DNA of 64,000 bases from Thermotoga profunda AZM34c06 (lineage in GTDB: Bacteria > Thermotogota > Thermotogae > Thermotogales > DSM-5069). The position numbers and the translations under genes are program-made. The DNA lies in assembly GCF_000828675.1 (NCBI RefSeq), contig NZ_AP014510.1:825413-889412 (forward strand), given 5' to 3'. This document shows, one piece after another, positions 41,133 through 50,323 of the stretch. Position 1 is the first letter of the stretch. Every line of letters begins with the position of its first letter. The notes beneath the pieces were generated by a model. It saw only the letters and a list, made by a program, of their open reading frames with translations, was not told the origin of the DNA and made no database searches.

Positions 41133-42654
41133 TGGAGCATTCTCTTTGCCAATAGTTAATTTTCTTGTTTGTGAGGGAAATCTTTCAAAAGATTGGAAGG
41201 AATTTGTCTGTGTTTTAAAGTACGCATGGAATGGAAATTTTAAGAGAGCAATTCAAAGAACAGATAAAGCTATGAAAAGCTGTAGACTCAGAACTGTGAA
41301 ATATCTTCTTTTAGCAAACAAACTCTCATTTTTGAAAAACACAGGTCAGTTGGATTTGGAGCTTTACAAATATTTGAAGCACAATCTTTCAAAGATGCCT
41401 CGATCGGTTAGAGATGATGTAATAAGTGTTCTGATGAGTGTTGAAGCAAGTGGTCTGAAAGTATCAAGAAAGATACGGTTGTGGAAAAGCAGATACAAAA
41501 TCGATGAAGAAACACTCTCATTTTTGTATCTTGCGCAGGCAAGAAGAGAGGCAAGTCGGGAAAACCTTTCTAAAGCTGTTCATAATTATATACAAGCTTA
41601 CAGAATGGCAAAATCTAATCCTCATCCAACTGGTGTTATTGCCTCTTTGAATGATTTTGCATGGGACGTAAAAGAAAGACATCCAAAGATTGCTCATGAT
41701 CTTTCTCAAAAAGCTGTTTTCTGGCTCGGTTATTACAAAGAAGCTCCTGGAAACCTCTTTGGAGCGTTGGATACTTTGTTTGTTATAGAAAAAAACATCA
41801 ATTCATTGTTTATTTACAACACAGCACGTGTTATTTCTTCTCTTCCCGTGCCAGAACATTATGTACCTCTTCTCAAAGAAGCAAAAAAATTTGTAGTAGA
41901 CTACACTAAATCGAGTTATTTAAACACAGCTCAGCTGAGAAATTATATTGAAAAAGTTGCTCAAAATGAAAAAAATCTCAGTCCCAAGGGTATCTCGGAT
42001 ATATTGAAAGGAAAGACAAAAACAATTCGTGGAAACACTATAAGAAAGATACTGACACACGTTGATGAAAAAATTCCATTCCCCATATGGAATGAGCGGG
42101 TAAAGGTGGATATTGAAAGAAGATTTAATATATTCTCAGAAAAACTTGGAAAGTTTTCTTTTCACAAAAGACTACTTCTTTTCCTCTCTACTTATACAGC
42201 ATTGGTTGATAGAAACTACCTTTCAGGGGAAGAGAAGCTTGAAGGGGCATATAAATCGCTCAAAGACATCGAAATATTCAAAAATCATATGTTGAAAAGA
42301 TATGAAACCATGGAATTTGTTATTTCTATGGTGGAAGCACATCCTTATATTGAAGGAAGAAAAGAAATTGTAAAAAGAGCTCTTGAGAGAATGAGTGAAA
42401 GAAAATTGGAGAGATTCATTCAAAAATATATCGAACTGAAAGAGGGCGACAGAAAACTTTTGGATAAATTTCTGAGGAATTACGGAAGGTACGATGGTGT
42501 GAGGTTTGAAATCAGGTTGAAAGGACCAGATATAATGAGAGAGTTTGCAAAAAAATATTCACTCAAAGTACAGCCTTCCTTTATTGCTTTCTGGTGTGAA
42601 GAAGATGGTAGAGTGAGAAGAAAATTGGAGAGAATCTTGAGAGCGTTAGTTTAG
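41086..42654 (+). CDS. TPR-like helical protein with possible HTH, divergent from the peptide cassette
   Basis: About 522 residues from ATG 41086 (GTG 41083 in frame). The protein is helical throughout. KAVHNYIQAYRMAKSNPHPT and neighbouring stretches have the spacing of tetratricopeptide repeats. A central SPKGISDILKGKTKTIRGNT could be a helix-turn-helix. Proteins of this build (HTH plus TPR) include peptide-sensing regulators of the RRNPP type, which makes a regulator of the divergent cassette an attractive reading, but no family is firmly recognised. There is no ribosome site; the promoter predicts an almost leaderless mRNA. A shrunken second copy lies at 36902-37201. Confidence 0.55.
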   Translation: MKMKKPAQEMKAIFKYGAFSLPIVNFLVCEGNLSKDWKEFVCVLKYAWNGNFKRAIQRTDKAMKSCRLRTVKYLLLANKLSFLKNTGQLDLELYKYLKHNLSKMPRSVRDDVISVLMSVEASGLKVSRKIRLWKSRYKIDEETLSFLYLAQARREASRENLSKAVHNYIQAYRMAKSNPHPTGVIASLNDFAWDVKERHPKIAHDLSQKAVFWLGYYKEAPGNLFGALDTLFVIEKNINSLFIYNTARVISSLPVPEHYVPLLKEAKKFVVDYTKSSYLNTAQLRNYIEKVAQNEKNLSPKGISDILKGKTKTIRGNTIRKILTHVDEKIPFPIWNERVKVDIERRFNIFSEKLGKFSFHKRLLLFLSTYTALVDRNYLSGEEKLEGAYKSLKDIEIFKNHMLKRYETMEFVISMVEAHPYIEGRKEIVKRALERMSERKLERFIQKYIELKEGDRKLLDKFLRNYGRYDGVRFEIRLKGPDIMREFAKKYSLKVQPSFIAFWCEEDGRVRRKLERILRALV

Positions 42655-42689
42655 AAAAAACTCTGGAATGATCTATCCTGATGATCAAC

Positions 42690-42737
42690 TTGACAGATGA
42701 CATATTTTGCTGTATTATGTCTATAGAATTAATTCAT
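42690..42737 (+). promoter_or_regulatory. promoter and operator of sugar transporter 1
   Basis: TTGACA (42690-42695), 17-base spacer, TATTAT (42713-42718). Five bases on lies TAGAATTAATTCAT (42724-42737), a palindrome-centred site overlapping the transcript start. The same element at the same distance occurs at transporter 2 (48083-48096). Confidence 0.7.
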
Positions 42738-42785
42738 GTTACAACAAAAATCTGGCCTGCGTGCCAGAAAGGGGAGGGAGTGTAT

Positions 42786-43958
42786 ATGTCAAGGTGGATC
42801 GTTGGCTCTTTATTGTTACTCGCCAGTGTTCTAAGTGCTGTAACACTTACTGTCATAGGTCCATGGTCTGGAGCAGAGATGGAAGGTTTCATGCCAGTTC
42901 TTCGTGAGTTTGAGAAACAAACCGGGATAAAGATCGAGTACAAGATTTACAGGGCAGAAGATCTTGCAAACCTATTACCTGCACAATTTGCGGCGAAAAA
43001 AACACCTGGTGATGTTATTTTCATGTGGGCGAGTTTTATAAGAGAATACGGACAAAAGGGACACATCATGCCTCTCACCAATGTGATCGATGAGAGTAAA
43101 TACCTACCAGGATCGCTTGATGCGGTAAAAGTCGGTAAGGAGCTCTACGGTGTTGCCTACACCGGGAAGGTTAAGCCAGGATTCTGGTACAGAAAATCGT
43201 TCTTTGAAAAATACGGTTTACAACCACCAAAGACATGGGAAGAGTTTGTCACGTTGCTCGAAAAAATAAAGAACATACCCGGTATCAAAGCTCCTATTGC
43301 GAGTGGCGATGGCGTTGGCTGGCCTCTTTCAGATGTTACAGAACATTTCTTGATAACTTTTGGTGGACCTGAGTTGCAACTCGATTTGATAGCAGGGAAC
43401 GTTAGATGGGATAGTTACATAGTCAGAAATGCATTTGAAAAATTGACGTCGTTGCTAAACAAGAAATATTTTGGAGAGCCAACGGAATGGACACTTGTCT
43501 TAAAACAGTGGTGGAACGGTGATTATGGACTCTATTTTATGGGAAGTTGGATAACCGGTATGGTAGATAATCCAAATGATCTTGGTGTGTTCTCACTACC
43601 AGGAGCAAAGGGTGTTGTTTTTGGTGCCGATTATGCATTTGTATCTAAGTACACTCAATATCCCGAAGAGGCAAAGAAACTCATCGCATGGCTCTCTGGT
43701 CCTCAGGGACAGGCTGTTCAGGTAAAGCAAGGTGGTCATATAGCAACGGCTGTTGGAATTGATCTTTCAAATTATCCACAGGTTGATAGAGAAGTTGCCA
43801 AGATAATTGAAGGTGTAACAGCCTTGCCAGATCTTGATGATTCTATTGGTGGTGAATTCCAACCTGCGTTCTGGGATCAGTTGAAATTACTCTGGGTACA
43901 ACCAAACAGACTCAATGAAGTTATACAGACATTGCAAGAGAAGGCGCCTAAGAAGTGA
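42786..43958 (+). CDS. sugar ABC transporter substrate-binding protein 1
   Basis: 390 residues. ATG 42786, after GGGGAGGGAG, opens a signal peptide (SRWIVGSLLLLASVLSAV). The mature part, TLTVIGPWSGAEMEGFMPVL...FEKQTGIKIEY, is family 1 extracellular solute-binding protein (MalE/UgpB type); YYxW-like and GSWITGM elements line the sugar site. It feeds the two permeases that follow. The downstream trehalose synthase suggests an alpha-glucoside or trehalose-like sugar, but the ligand is not certain. Confidence 0.9.
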   Translation: MSRWIVGSLLLLASVLSAVTLTVIGPWSGAEMEGFMPVLREFEKQTGIKIEYKIYRAEDLANLLPAQFAAKKTPGDVIFMWASFIREYGQKGHIMPLTNVIDESKYLPGSLDAVKVGKELYGVAYTGKVKPGFWYRKSFFEKYGLQPPKTWEEFVTLLEKIKNIPGIKAPIASGDGVGWPLSDVTEHFLITFGGPELQLDLIAGNVRWDSYIVRNAFEKLTSLLNKKYFGEPTEWTLVLKQWWNGDYGLYFMGSWITGMVDNPNDLGVFSLPGAKGVVFGADYAFVSKYTQYPEEAKKLIAWLSGPQGQAVQVKQGGHIATAVGIDLSNYPQVDREVAKIIEGVTALPDLDDSIGGEFQPAFWDQLKLLWVQPNRLNEVIQTLQEKAPKK

Positions 43959-43967
43959 TGGAAAAGT

Positions 43968-44846
43968 ATGAAAACTAAAAAACGCTATGTTTTGTTTTTT
44001 GTTTTACCAGCTGTGACATTGCTATTGATCTTTGTTGTTTATCCAGTTTTGAAAACAATTTTGCTGAGCTTTCTTGATTCGAATGGAGATTTTGTTGGAT
44101 TGAAAAATTACGTGAATGTTCTCAAGAGTAAAGAAATATTAGATGTTAGGGGCTTTTCCAGGGGGTTTCCCCTGGGAGCCCTTGTTCATAATCTGCTCTG
44201 GATAGCCATTCATTTGCCACTGATAATTATTTTGGGGTTGACTCTCTCGGTTTTTCTGAAAAATGTAAAAGGTGGATCTATAATAAAATCCATCATCTTT
44301 CTTGGTATGGTAATGCCTATGGTTGTTGGAGGTGTGATGATAAGTTTCATCTTTGACAAAAATCTCGGCATTATAAATGGATTTTTGAGTCTCTTTGGAG
44401 TTCAGCCAAGGACATGGACTGCACATCCAGATAGTGCATTGCTTTCCCTTATCTTTGGATCTGTCTGGCTCTGGACAGGTTTTTCTGTGATACTCTACTC
44501 TGCTGGCTTAGAAACGATACCCAAGGACTACTACGAGGCGGCACAGTTAGATGGTGCAGGACCGTGGAAAATCTTCACAAAAATAACCGTGCCACTTTTG
44601 AAACCTGTGACAGTGGTTGTAATCACCATGACTTTGCTTTGGGAACTGAAGGTCTTTGATATTGTTTATATAGCAACAATGGGTGGCCCTGGTGGAGCTT
44701 CAAATGTTCTTGCTTTGCAGATGTACACCTATGCATTCAGAACTCTTGATTTTAATCGCTCAGCAGTTGTAGCCGTTATTTTGACTCTCTCAACTCTTAG
44801 TGTGGGGCTTTCACTTCTTGGATCTGTGAAGGATGAGCAAGCATGA
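43968..44846 (+). CDS. sugar ABC transporter permease 1a (MalF type)
   Basis: 292 residues with six predicted membrane helices. The EAA loop EAAQLDGAGPWKIFTKITVP, which docks the ATPase, is clear. It forms a heterodimer with the next protein; the two genes overlap by four bases. Confidence 0.9.
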   Translation: MKTKKRYVLFFVLPAVTLLLIFVVYPVLKTILLSFLDSNGDFVGLKNYVNVLKSKEILDVRGFSRGFPLGALVHNLLWIAIHLPLIIILGLTLSVFLKNVKGGSIIKSIIFLGMVMPMVVGGVMISFIFDKNLGIINGFLSLFGVQPRTWTAHPDSALLSLIFGSVWLWTGFSVILYSAGLETIPKDYYEAAQLDGAGPWKIFTKITVPLLKPVTVVVITMTLLWELKVFDIVYIATMGGPGGASNVLALQMYTYAFRTLDFNRSAVVAVILTLSTLSVGLSLLGSVKDEQA

Positions 44847-45661
44847 GAAAGTCTTTCTTTACACTCTTTGGATGGTTGATTGCCTTTATATGGATCATTC
44901 CATTTTTTGGTGTTTTCATGACTGCGATAAGACCTCTGGAGGAATTGTTGAATGGTTGGTGGAGATTTGACTCGTTTACACCGAGTTTGAAAAATTTTGT
45001 AGATGCTTTGAATCACCCAACGGCTAATCTGTCGAAAGGTATAGTGAATTCGTTGATAGTGGCTGTTCCTGCGACGGTTTTGCCCCTTATATTTGGCACC
45101 ATGGCAGGTTATGGTTTTTCAAGATACAAATTCACTTTAAAGATACCTTTGTTCACGCTTGTGGTTATTACTCTGGCTCTTCCACAACAGACAATTGCCG
45201 TGCCGATTTTTCAACTTTTGAATGCAATGAATTTGATAGATAGTTATCTTGGATTGATTATCGTTCATACGGCGTGGGGTATTCCATGGATCACTTTCTT
45301 CATGAGAAACTTTTTCGTGACCATACCAAAAGCAATGGAGGAGGCTTCGAGAATAGATGGAGCAAATGATATAACAACTTTCTTCAGGATCGTTCTGCCG
45401 TTAGCTTTACCTGCGATAGGCTCAGCCTTTGCTTTGCAGTTTACTTGGGTTTGGAGTGATTTTTTCCTGGCACTCATAATTATATATTCTCCAGACAAAC
45501 TCCTTGCGACACAGAGAATACCGTTGATGAGGGGTGTCTATCATGTAGATTGGGGATTGTTATCTGCGGCGGCAATGATTGTTATGATCGTTCCCATATT
45601 GGTCTATTTATTGCTACAAAAATATTATATTAAGGGTATGATCGGTTGGTCTTTGAAATAA
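44843..45661 (+). CDS. sugar ABC transporter permease 1b (MalG type)
   Basis: 272 residues, six membrane helices, EAA loop EEASRIDGANDITTFFRIVL and C-terminus typical of MalG-type permeases. No ATPase gene lies in this half of the cluster; the one at 51123 is the likely shared partner. Confidence 0.9.
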   Translation: MRKSFFTLFGWLIAFIWIIPFFGVFMTAIRPLEELLNGWWRFDSFTPSLKNFVDALNHPTANLSKGIVNSLIVAVPATVLPLIFGTMAGYGFSRYKFTLKIPLFTLVVITLALPQQTIAVPIFQLLNAMNLIDSYLGLIIVHTAWGIPWITFFMRNFFVTIPKAMEEASRIDGANDITTFFRIVLPLALPAIGSAFALQFTWVWSDFFLALIIIYSPDKLLATQRIPLMRGVYHVDWGLLSAAAMIVMIVPILVYLLLQKYYIKGMIGWSLK

Positions 45662-45674
45662 AAGGAGGAATAAT

Positions 45675-46895
45675 ATGAAGGTAAATCTCAAGGACAGGTC
45701 TATTGAAGAGTACAGAAATATCATCAATGATGAGGTTGAAAAGATCAAAGAACTTGCCAAACCTCTTAAAGGTAAAAGAGTGATACACGTGAATGCAACT
45801 GCCTTTGGAGGTGGAGTTGCGGAGATTTTGCAGAATTTAGTGCCACTGATGAGATCTGTTGGAATTGATACAGATTGGTATGCGATACAAGCACCAAATG
45901 AATTTTTTAATGTGACAAAAAAGTTTCATAACACACTTCAAGGTGCGCAGATTGAGATCTCTGAAGAGGAGTGGAGACTGTACGAAAATGTGTGTGAACA
46001 AAATGCGAAAATTATAGATGAAAATGCAGACATAGTTGTAATTCACGATCCGCAACCAGCTGCAATAAGGCTTTTTGCAAAAACAAAACCTTCGACAAAG
46101 TGGTTTTGGAGATGTCACATAGATCTTTCGACACCAAATAAGGTAATTTGGAATAGGTTTGCAAAATATTTGGAAAGATATGATAAGATGATCTTTCACC
46201 TTGATGAGTATTTTCCTGGGGATGTTGTTGATAGATGCATAGCTTTTCCACCGAGTATAGATCCTCTGAGCGAGAAAAATATGGAGCTGGATGATGCCTT
46301 TGTACAAGAAACACTCAAGAGATTGAAGATAGATCTGCAAAGGCCTTTGATAACGGTCGTTGCGAGATTCGATCCATGGAAAGATCTTTTCTCGGCGATA
46401 GATGTCTACAGAATGGTCAAGAAAGTAGAACCATCTGTCCAATTGGCGATTGTTTCTGCCATGGCTTCAGACGATCCTGAAGGTTGGGTGTTTTTCGAAA
46501 AGGTCATAAGATACGCGGGTACTGACGAAGACATAATCTTTTGTACTAATTTAAATGGTGTGGGGAACAGAGAAGTTAATGCGATTCAAAGGATGTCTAC
46601 TGTGGCACTTCATACGGCAACGAGAGAGGGCTTTGGTCTTGTTATAAGTGAGGCTCTCTATAAAAATGTGCCTGTAGTTGCAAGACCTGTTGGTGGTGTG
46701 AAGATACAGGTCAAACATGGCGAATGTGGATATCTTGCACACGATAAGCACGAACTTGCCGATTATATAATCAAGTTGATGAAGGATGAAAATTTGAGAA
46801 AAAGAATGGGTCAGGTTGGAAGAAGAGTTGTAGTGGAAAACTTCATAATAACGGTTAATCTCAAGAACTATTTGAAGGCATTTCTATCGTCATGA
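45675..46895 (+). CDS. treT: trehalose synthase, TreT type (GT4)
   Basis: 406 residues, AAAGGAGGAA before ATG. HVNATAFGGGVAEILQNLVP at the N-terminus and FFNVTKKFHNTLQG are signatures of TreT, the glycosyltransferase that joins an NDP-glucose to glucose to give trehalose and can run in reverse. The donor site REGFGLVISEALYKNVPVV is intact. Direct linkage to a sugar ABC importer fits either trehalose catabolism (reverse reaction) or synthesis as osmolyte. Identification rests on the N-terminal signature and operon context. Confidence 0.82.
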   Translation: MKVNLKDRSIEEYRNIINDEVEKIKELAKPLKGKRVIHVNATAFGGGVAEILQNLVPLMRSVGIDTDWYAIQAPNEFFNVTKKFHNTLQGAQIEISEEEWRLYENVCEQNAKIIDENADIVVIHDPQPAAIRLFAKTKPSTKWFWRCHIDLSTPNKVIWNRFAKYLERYDKMIFHLDEYFPGDVVDRCIAFPPSIDPLSEKNMELDDAFVQETLKRLKIDLQRPLITVVARFDPWKDLFSAIDVYRMVKKVEPSVQLAIVSAMASDDPEGWVFFEKVIRYAGTDEDIIFCTNLNGVGNREVNAIQRMSTVALHTATREGFGLVISEALYKNVPVVARPVGGVKIQVKHGECGYLAHDKHELADYIIKLMKDENLRKRMGQVGRRVVVENFIITVNLKNYLKAFLSS

Positions 46896-46905
46896 GGTGG
46901 GACAA

Positions 46906-48030
46906 TTGCCTGCACCCGTTTTGAGAAAAAGGAACAAAATGAATGTCATGAAAAACATTTTCGATCAAAAGAAGATGTCGCGCACAGAGATATCACGCGC
47001 GACTAATCTTTCTTTGAGTACTTTGAGTTATATAATCAGAGAACTCGAAGAAGAAGGTTTGTTATGTTCTGAAGAAGTAGCACAGAATAGAGGAAGACCA
47101 TCTCAGATTGTGAAGATAAATCCAAACGCCTGGTCTGTAATAGGTGTCAAGATCGGTAGAGAAGAGGTACGTGGCACATTGTTTGATGCGACCATGAAAC
47201 CGTTGAAAAGCCACGGTTTGAGAGTTCTTTCACACTTGAGAAACAACGATGGTTATGCACAGGTTTTTAAAGAGGTACTTGAGTATCTCAATTGTGATAA
47301 TCTCTTTGGTGTTGGTATATGTTCTTCGGGTATCGTCGAAGACGGTAAAATTGTAGTTTCACACTTAATGAATGTGAATGATCTGGATATAGGAAAAATT
47401 TTAATGAAGGATTTTCGAATAAGAAGATTCATCCTAATGAACGATGTTGATGCATTGTGTTATGCACTCTCGGGAACTGAAAGATCTGATTTTCTTGTTC
47501 TTACATATGGTACAGGTATAGGAGCAAGTTTCTGGACCAGAGGGCAAACTCAGCATTTTGAGATTGGACATACAATTGTTTCTTCAGAGGGAAGATGTTA
47601 TTGTGGTCAAATTGGTTGTTTAGAATATCATGCTTCTGAATATGCAATACTCAAGGCTTACAAAAATCAAGAAATAGACTTTGAAGACTTTGCAAAGAAC
47701 GAAGAAGAGAAGTATAGAGAAACTATAGAAGACATTAGATCGATGGCATCCAAGGATTTTCATTCTGTACAGAGTTATTACGAAAAAGCCTTCCAGATGC
47801 TTGGAACAATCCTTGGTAATCTTTTGATGGTACTCAAACCTTCCTCTGTCTTTCTACTTGGAGAAGGTATGGTCAATGAAGAGATGGCAAGATTCTTAAA
47901 AAGGTATATAAAAAACAGATTCAACAGGGAATTCGTAAACGATATAACTTTCTCCATTGTGAAAGCCGATTGGGAACAAGGTGTTGCCACAGCAACAGTC
48001 CACAGATTTTTACACGAGATTGTGAAGTGA
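46906..48030 (+). CDS. ROK-family transcriptional repressor
   Basis: About 374 residues; TTG 46906 fits the GAGGTG ribosome site better than GTG 46897. Residues 15-65 form a winged HTH (KKMSRTEISRATNLSLSTLS). The ROK domain has GVKIGREEVRGTLFD and TYGTGIGASF, plus the zinc motif CYCGQIGCLE. Sugar binding to the ROK domain normally releases DNA. The palindromes at 42724-42737 and 48083-48096, each five bases after a -10, are the obvious operators. It closes operon 1, just upstream of operon 2. Confidence 0.85.
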   Translation: MPAPVLRKRNKMNVMKNIFDQKKMSRTEISRATNLSLSTLSYIIRELEEEGLLCSEEVAQNRGRPSQIVKINPNAWSVIGVKIGREEVRGTLFDATMKPLKSHGLRVLSHLRNNDGYAQVFKEVLEYLNCDNLFGVGICSSGIVEDGKIVVSHLMNVNDLDIGKILMKDFRIRRFILMNDVDALCYALSGTERSDFLVLTYGTGIGASFWTRGQTQHFEIGHTIVSSEGRCYCGQIGCLEYHASEYAILKAYKNQEIDFEDFAKNEEEKYRETIEDIRSMASKDFHSVQSYYEKAFQMLGTILGNLLMVLKPSSVFLLGEGMVNEEMARFLKRYIKNRFNREFVNDITFSIVKADWEQGVATATVHRFLHEIVK

Positions 48031-48048
48031 AGCCATGTATTAATTTTG

Positions 48049-48096
48049 TTGACAAAATATGTAACTTGTGGTAAAAATGTGGTAGAAAATTTTCTA
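48049..48096 (+). promoter_or_regulatory. promoter and operator of sugar transporter 2
   Basis: TTGACA (48049-48054), 17-base spacer, TAAAAA (48072-48077), then five bases and the perfect 14-base palindrome TAGAAAATTTTCTA (48083-48096) over the transcript start. Confidence 0.75.
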
Positions 48097-48147
48097 TATG
48101 TATTGCACTTAAGAAAAAAATTTTCATCCACATAAGGGGGTGCTTGT

Positions 48148-49410
48148 ATGAGAAAGTTGTTAGTTGGCTTTGTTTTGGTTGTTGTTGTGGCTTTTGCTTT
48201 TGCAAAGGTTAACTTCGGTTCGACTCAGATGACTCCTGCTGCTGAAAGAGAATTTATGATCAGACTTTTGAGTGATTATGCAAAAAGCTCAGGAATTGAG
48301 ATTGAATTTCTCAACTTCGAGTACACCGATTTGTTGAGTAGGATTGAAGCTGAGCAAAAGGCAGGAAAAATAGTTTTAAATCTGATTGCAGACCTTCAAA
48401 GCGGGCTTTACACGATGGGATCAGGAGGACTTCTTGCAGATCTTTCAAATGTGAAGTTTGCCAATAAGACCTTTGTACAAACCTTTGAAAAGTACACATA
48501 TGTTGGAAAAGAAAAGGTCTTCTTCCCATGGTTACAGGCAACTTTTGCGTTTGCCATTAACAAAAAGGCTTTTGATTATTTACCCAAGGGTTTAACACAA
48601 CAAGATGTTATGAATGCAACGGAAAAATGGACATATGATGCCTTACTCGAATGGGCAAAGAATATGCAGGAGAAAACCAAGCAACCACAACTCGGTTTTC
48701 CTTTGGGTCCTAAGGGTCTATGGCATAGATTCTTGCATGGTCATATCTATCCATCTTATACAGGCGCTCAGGCTCTGAAATTTGACAGTGTAAAGGCAGT
48801 TGAGATGTGGAATTATTTGAGAGAGCTTTTCAAGTATGTTCACCCCGCCTGTACGACATGGGATAATATGGATCAACCTCTTTTAAGAGGTGAAGTAATG
48901 ATCGCTTGGGATCATACAGCGAGGATTAAACAGGCGATTGTCGAGAAACCAAATGATTTTGTGGTGGTTCCAGTTCCCAGAGGCCCAATGGGAAGAGGTT
49001 ATATCATTGTTCTTGTCGGTCTGTCAGTACCCAAAGGCACAGATATGAATGAACCGCTCAAGGTTCTTGATTTCTTAACCAGTCCAAAGGCTCAAAATGC
49101 AATCTTGGAGAATGTTGGTTTCTTCCCAGTGGTACAGGAAGCTACTGGTCAGATACCAGAAGGTGGTTTGAAGATACTCGCACAGGGTGTTGTAAATCAA
49201 TCATCTGCTAATGATTCGATTGTTTGTTTCATCCCTGGTCTTGGAGCAAAAGGTGGAGAATTCAACGAAACATATCGTCAGGCCTTCACAAGAATTGTTT
49301 TGAACAAAGAAGATCCTGCTAAGGTCATAGGAGAACTTGGAGAAAAGATAAGACAATTCTTCAAAGAGGTAGGAGCACCGTTACCTGAACCAGATTCGAG
49401 CCTATTTTGA
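48148..49410 (+). CDS. sugar ABC transporter substrate-binding protein 2
   Basis: 420 residues with signal peptide (RKLLVGFVLVVVVAFAFA), ATG 48148 after AAGGGGGTG. The rest is a family 1 solute-binding protein: VNFGSTQMTPAAEREFMIRL, LTSPKAQNAILENVGFFPVV. It is not closely similar to the protein at 42786, so the two importers should differ in ligand. A strong hairpin terminator follows, favouring high expression of this subunit. Confidence 0.9.
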   Translation: MRKLLVGFVLVVVVAFAFAKVNFGSTQMTPAAEREFMIRLLSDYAKSSGIEIEFLNFEYTDLLSRIEAEQKAGKIVLNLIADLQSGLYTMGSGGLLADLSNVKFANKTFVQTFEKYTYVGKEKVFFPWLQATFAFAINKKAFDYLPKGLTQQDVMNATEKWTYDALLEWAKNMQEKTKQPQLGFPLGPKGLWHRFLHGHIYPSYTGAQALKFDSVKAVEMWNYLRELFKYVHPACTTWDNMDQPLLRGEVMIAWDHTARIKQAIVEKPNDFVVVPVPRGPMGRGYIIVLVGLSVPKGTDMNEPLKVLDFLTSPKAQNAILENVGFFPVVQEATGQIPEGGLKILAQGVVNQSSANDSIVCFIPGLGAKGGEFNETYRQAFTRIVLNKEDPAKVIGELGEKIRQFFKEVGAPLPEPDSSLF

Positions 49411-49416
49411 TAATTG

Positions 49417-49453
49417 AAAGGTAGGTGGCTTATGCCGCCTACCTTTTGTTTTT
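49417..49453 (+). terminator. intra-operon terminator after binding protein 2
   Basis: AAAGGTAGGTGGC and GCCGCCTACCTTT (49417-49447) form a long stem with a TTAT loop, followed by TGTTTTT. Partial read-through would feed the permeases. Confidence 0.85.
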
Positions 49454-49468
49454 GGGGAGTGAATTCAT

Positions 49469-50323
49469 GTGAAAAAAGAATCTCTGATACCTACATTGTT
49501 GATACTCCCGGCTCTTGTATATCTTGTTATTTTCATTGGTTATCCCATAGTTGGTACCTTTCAACTCGCATTCAGCAATCCAAAGGGATGGTTTGAAAAT
49601 TTCAGAGAAGTTTTTTCATCGAAGGATTTTCAAAATGCATTCTTGAATACACTTATACTTGGTATAATCGTCATACCCATTCAGTTTATCCTGGCGATGA
49701 TGTTCGCTCTGCTGATAAACAAAAAATGGAAAGGATACAAGATTCTCTTATATATAATAGCAACGCCACTTGCCTTGAGTGATGTCACAGCTGCTTTGAT
49801 AAGTTATTCTATATTTGCTCCAAATGGTTATTTGAACAAAATATTGCTCAATTTGAATTGGATAGAAAAACCACTTTATTTTTTTGGCTATATGTTCAAA
49901 TCAAGAGAATTTCTCGTTGTTATTCTTACCGAGATTTGGAGAGCAACACCTTTGGTTTTTGTAATCTTACTTGCTGGATTACAGTCGATAAATGCTGAGT
50001 ATCTTGAGGCAGCAGATGTTTTTGGTTTTTCACCTTGGAAAAAGTTCACCAAGATCACATTGCCTTTACTCAAACCTTCTATTGTCTCGGCTTTGCTTGT
50101 CAGAACGCTTTTTGCATTTCAAATCTTTGGTGTTGTCTGGCTTTTGGCTGGAAGAGATATCACGGTTCTCGCAGGAGAAACATATTATTGGTATGTTTTC
50201 AGAAATAATAGAAATATCGCAAGTACTTATGCTTTGATAATAGCGATACTAACCTTCATCGTTGGGTGGTTTTATATTGGCACCATTCGCTCAAAACATC
50301 TTGAAGAGGGTGTGAGAACATGA
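49469..50323 (+). CDS. sugar ABC transporter permease 2a (MalF type)
   Basis: 284 residues from GTG 49469, with GGGGAGTGA upstream. Six membrane helices and the EAA loop LEAADVFGFSPWKKFTKITL are present. It overlaps the next permease by four bases. Confidence 0.88.
   Translation: MKKESLIPTLLILPALVYLVIFIGYPIVGTFQLAFSNPKGWFENFREVFSSKDFQNAFLNTLILGIIVIPIQFILAMMFALLINKKWKGYKILLYIIATPLALSDVTAALISYSIFAPNGYLNKILLNLNWIEKPLYFFGYMFKSREFLVVILTEIWRATPLVFVILLAGLQSINAEYLEAADVFGFSPWKKFTKITLPLLKPSIVSALLVRTLFAFQIFGVVWLLAGRDITVLAGETYYWYVFRNNRNIASTYALIIAILTFIVGWFYIGTIRSKHLEEGVRT

Noticed and set aside
45675..46895. Generic sucrose or glycogen synthase
   Set aside because: The N-terminal HVNATAFGGGVAE and FFNVTKKFHN elements are specific to the TreT group.
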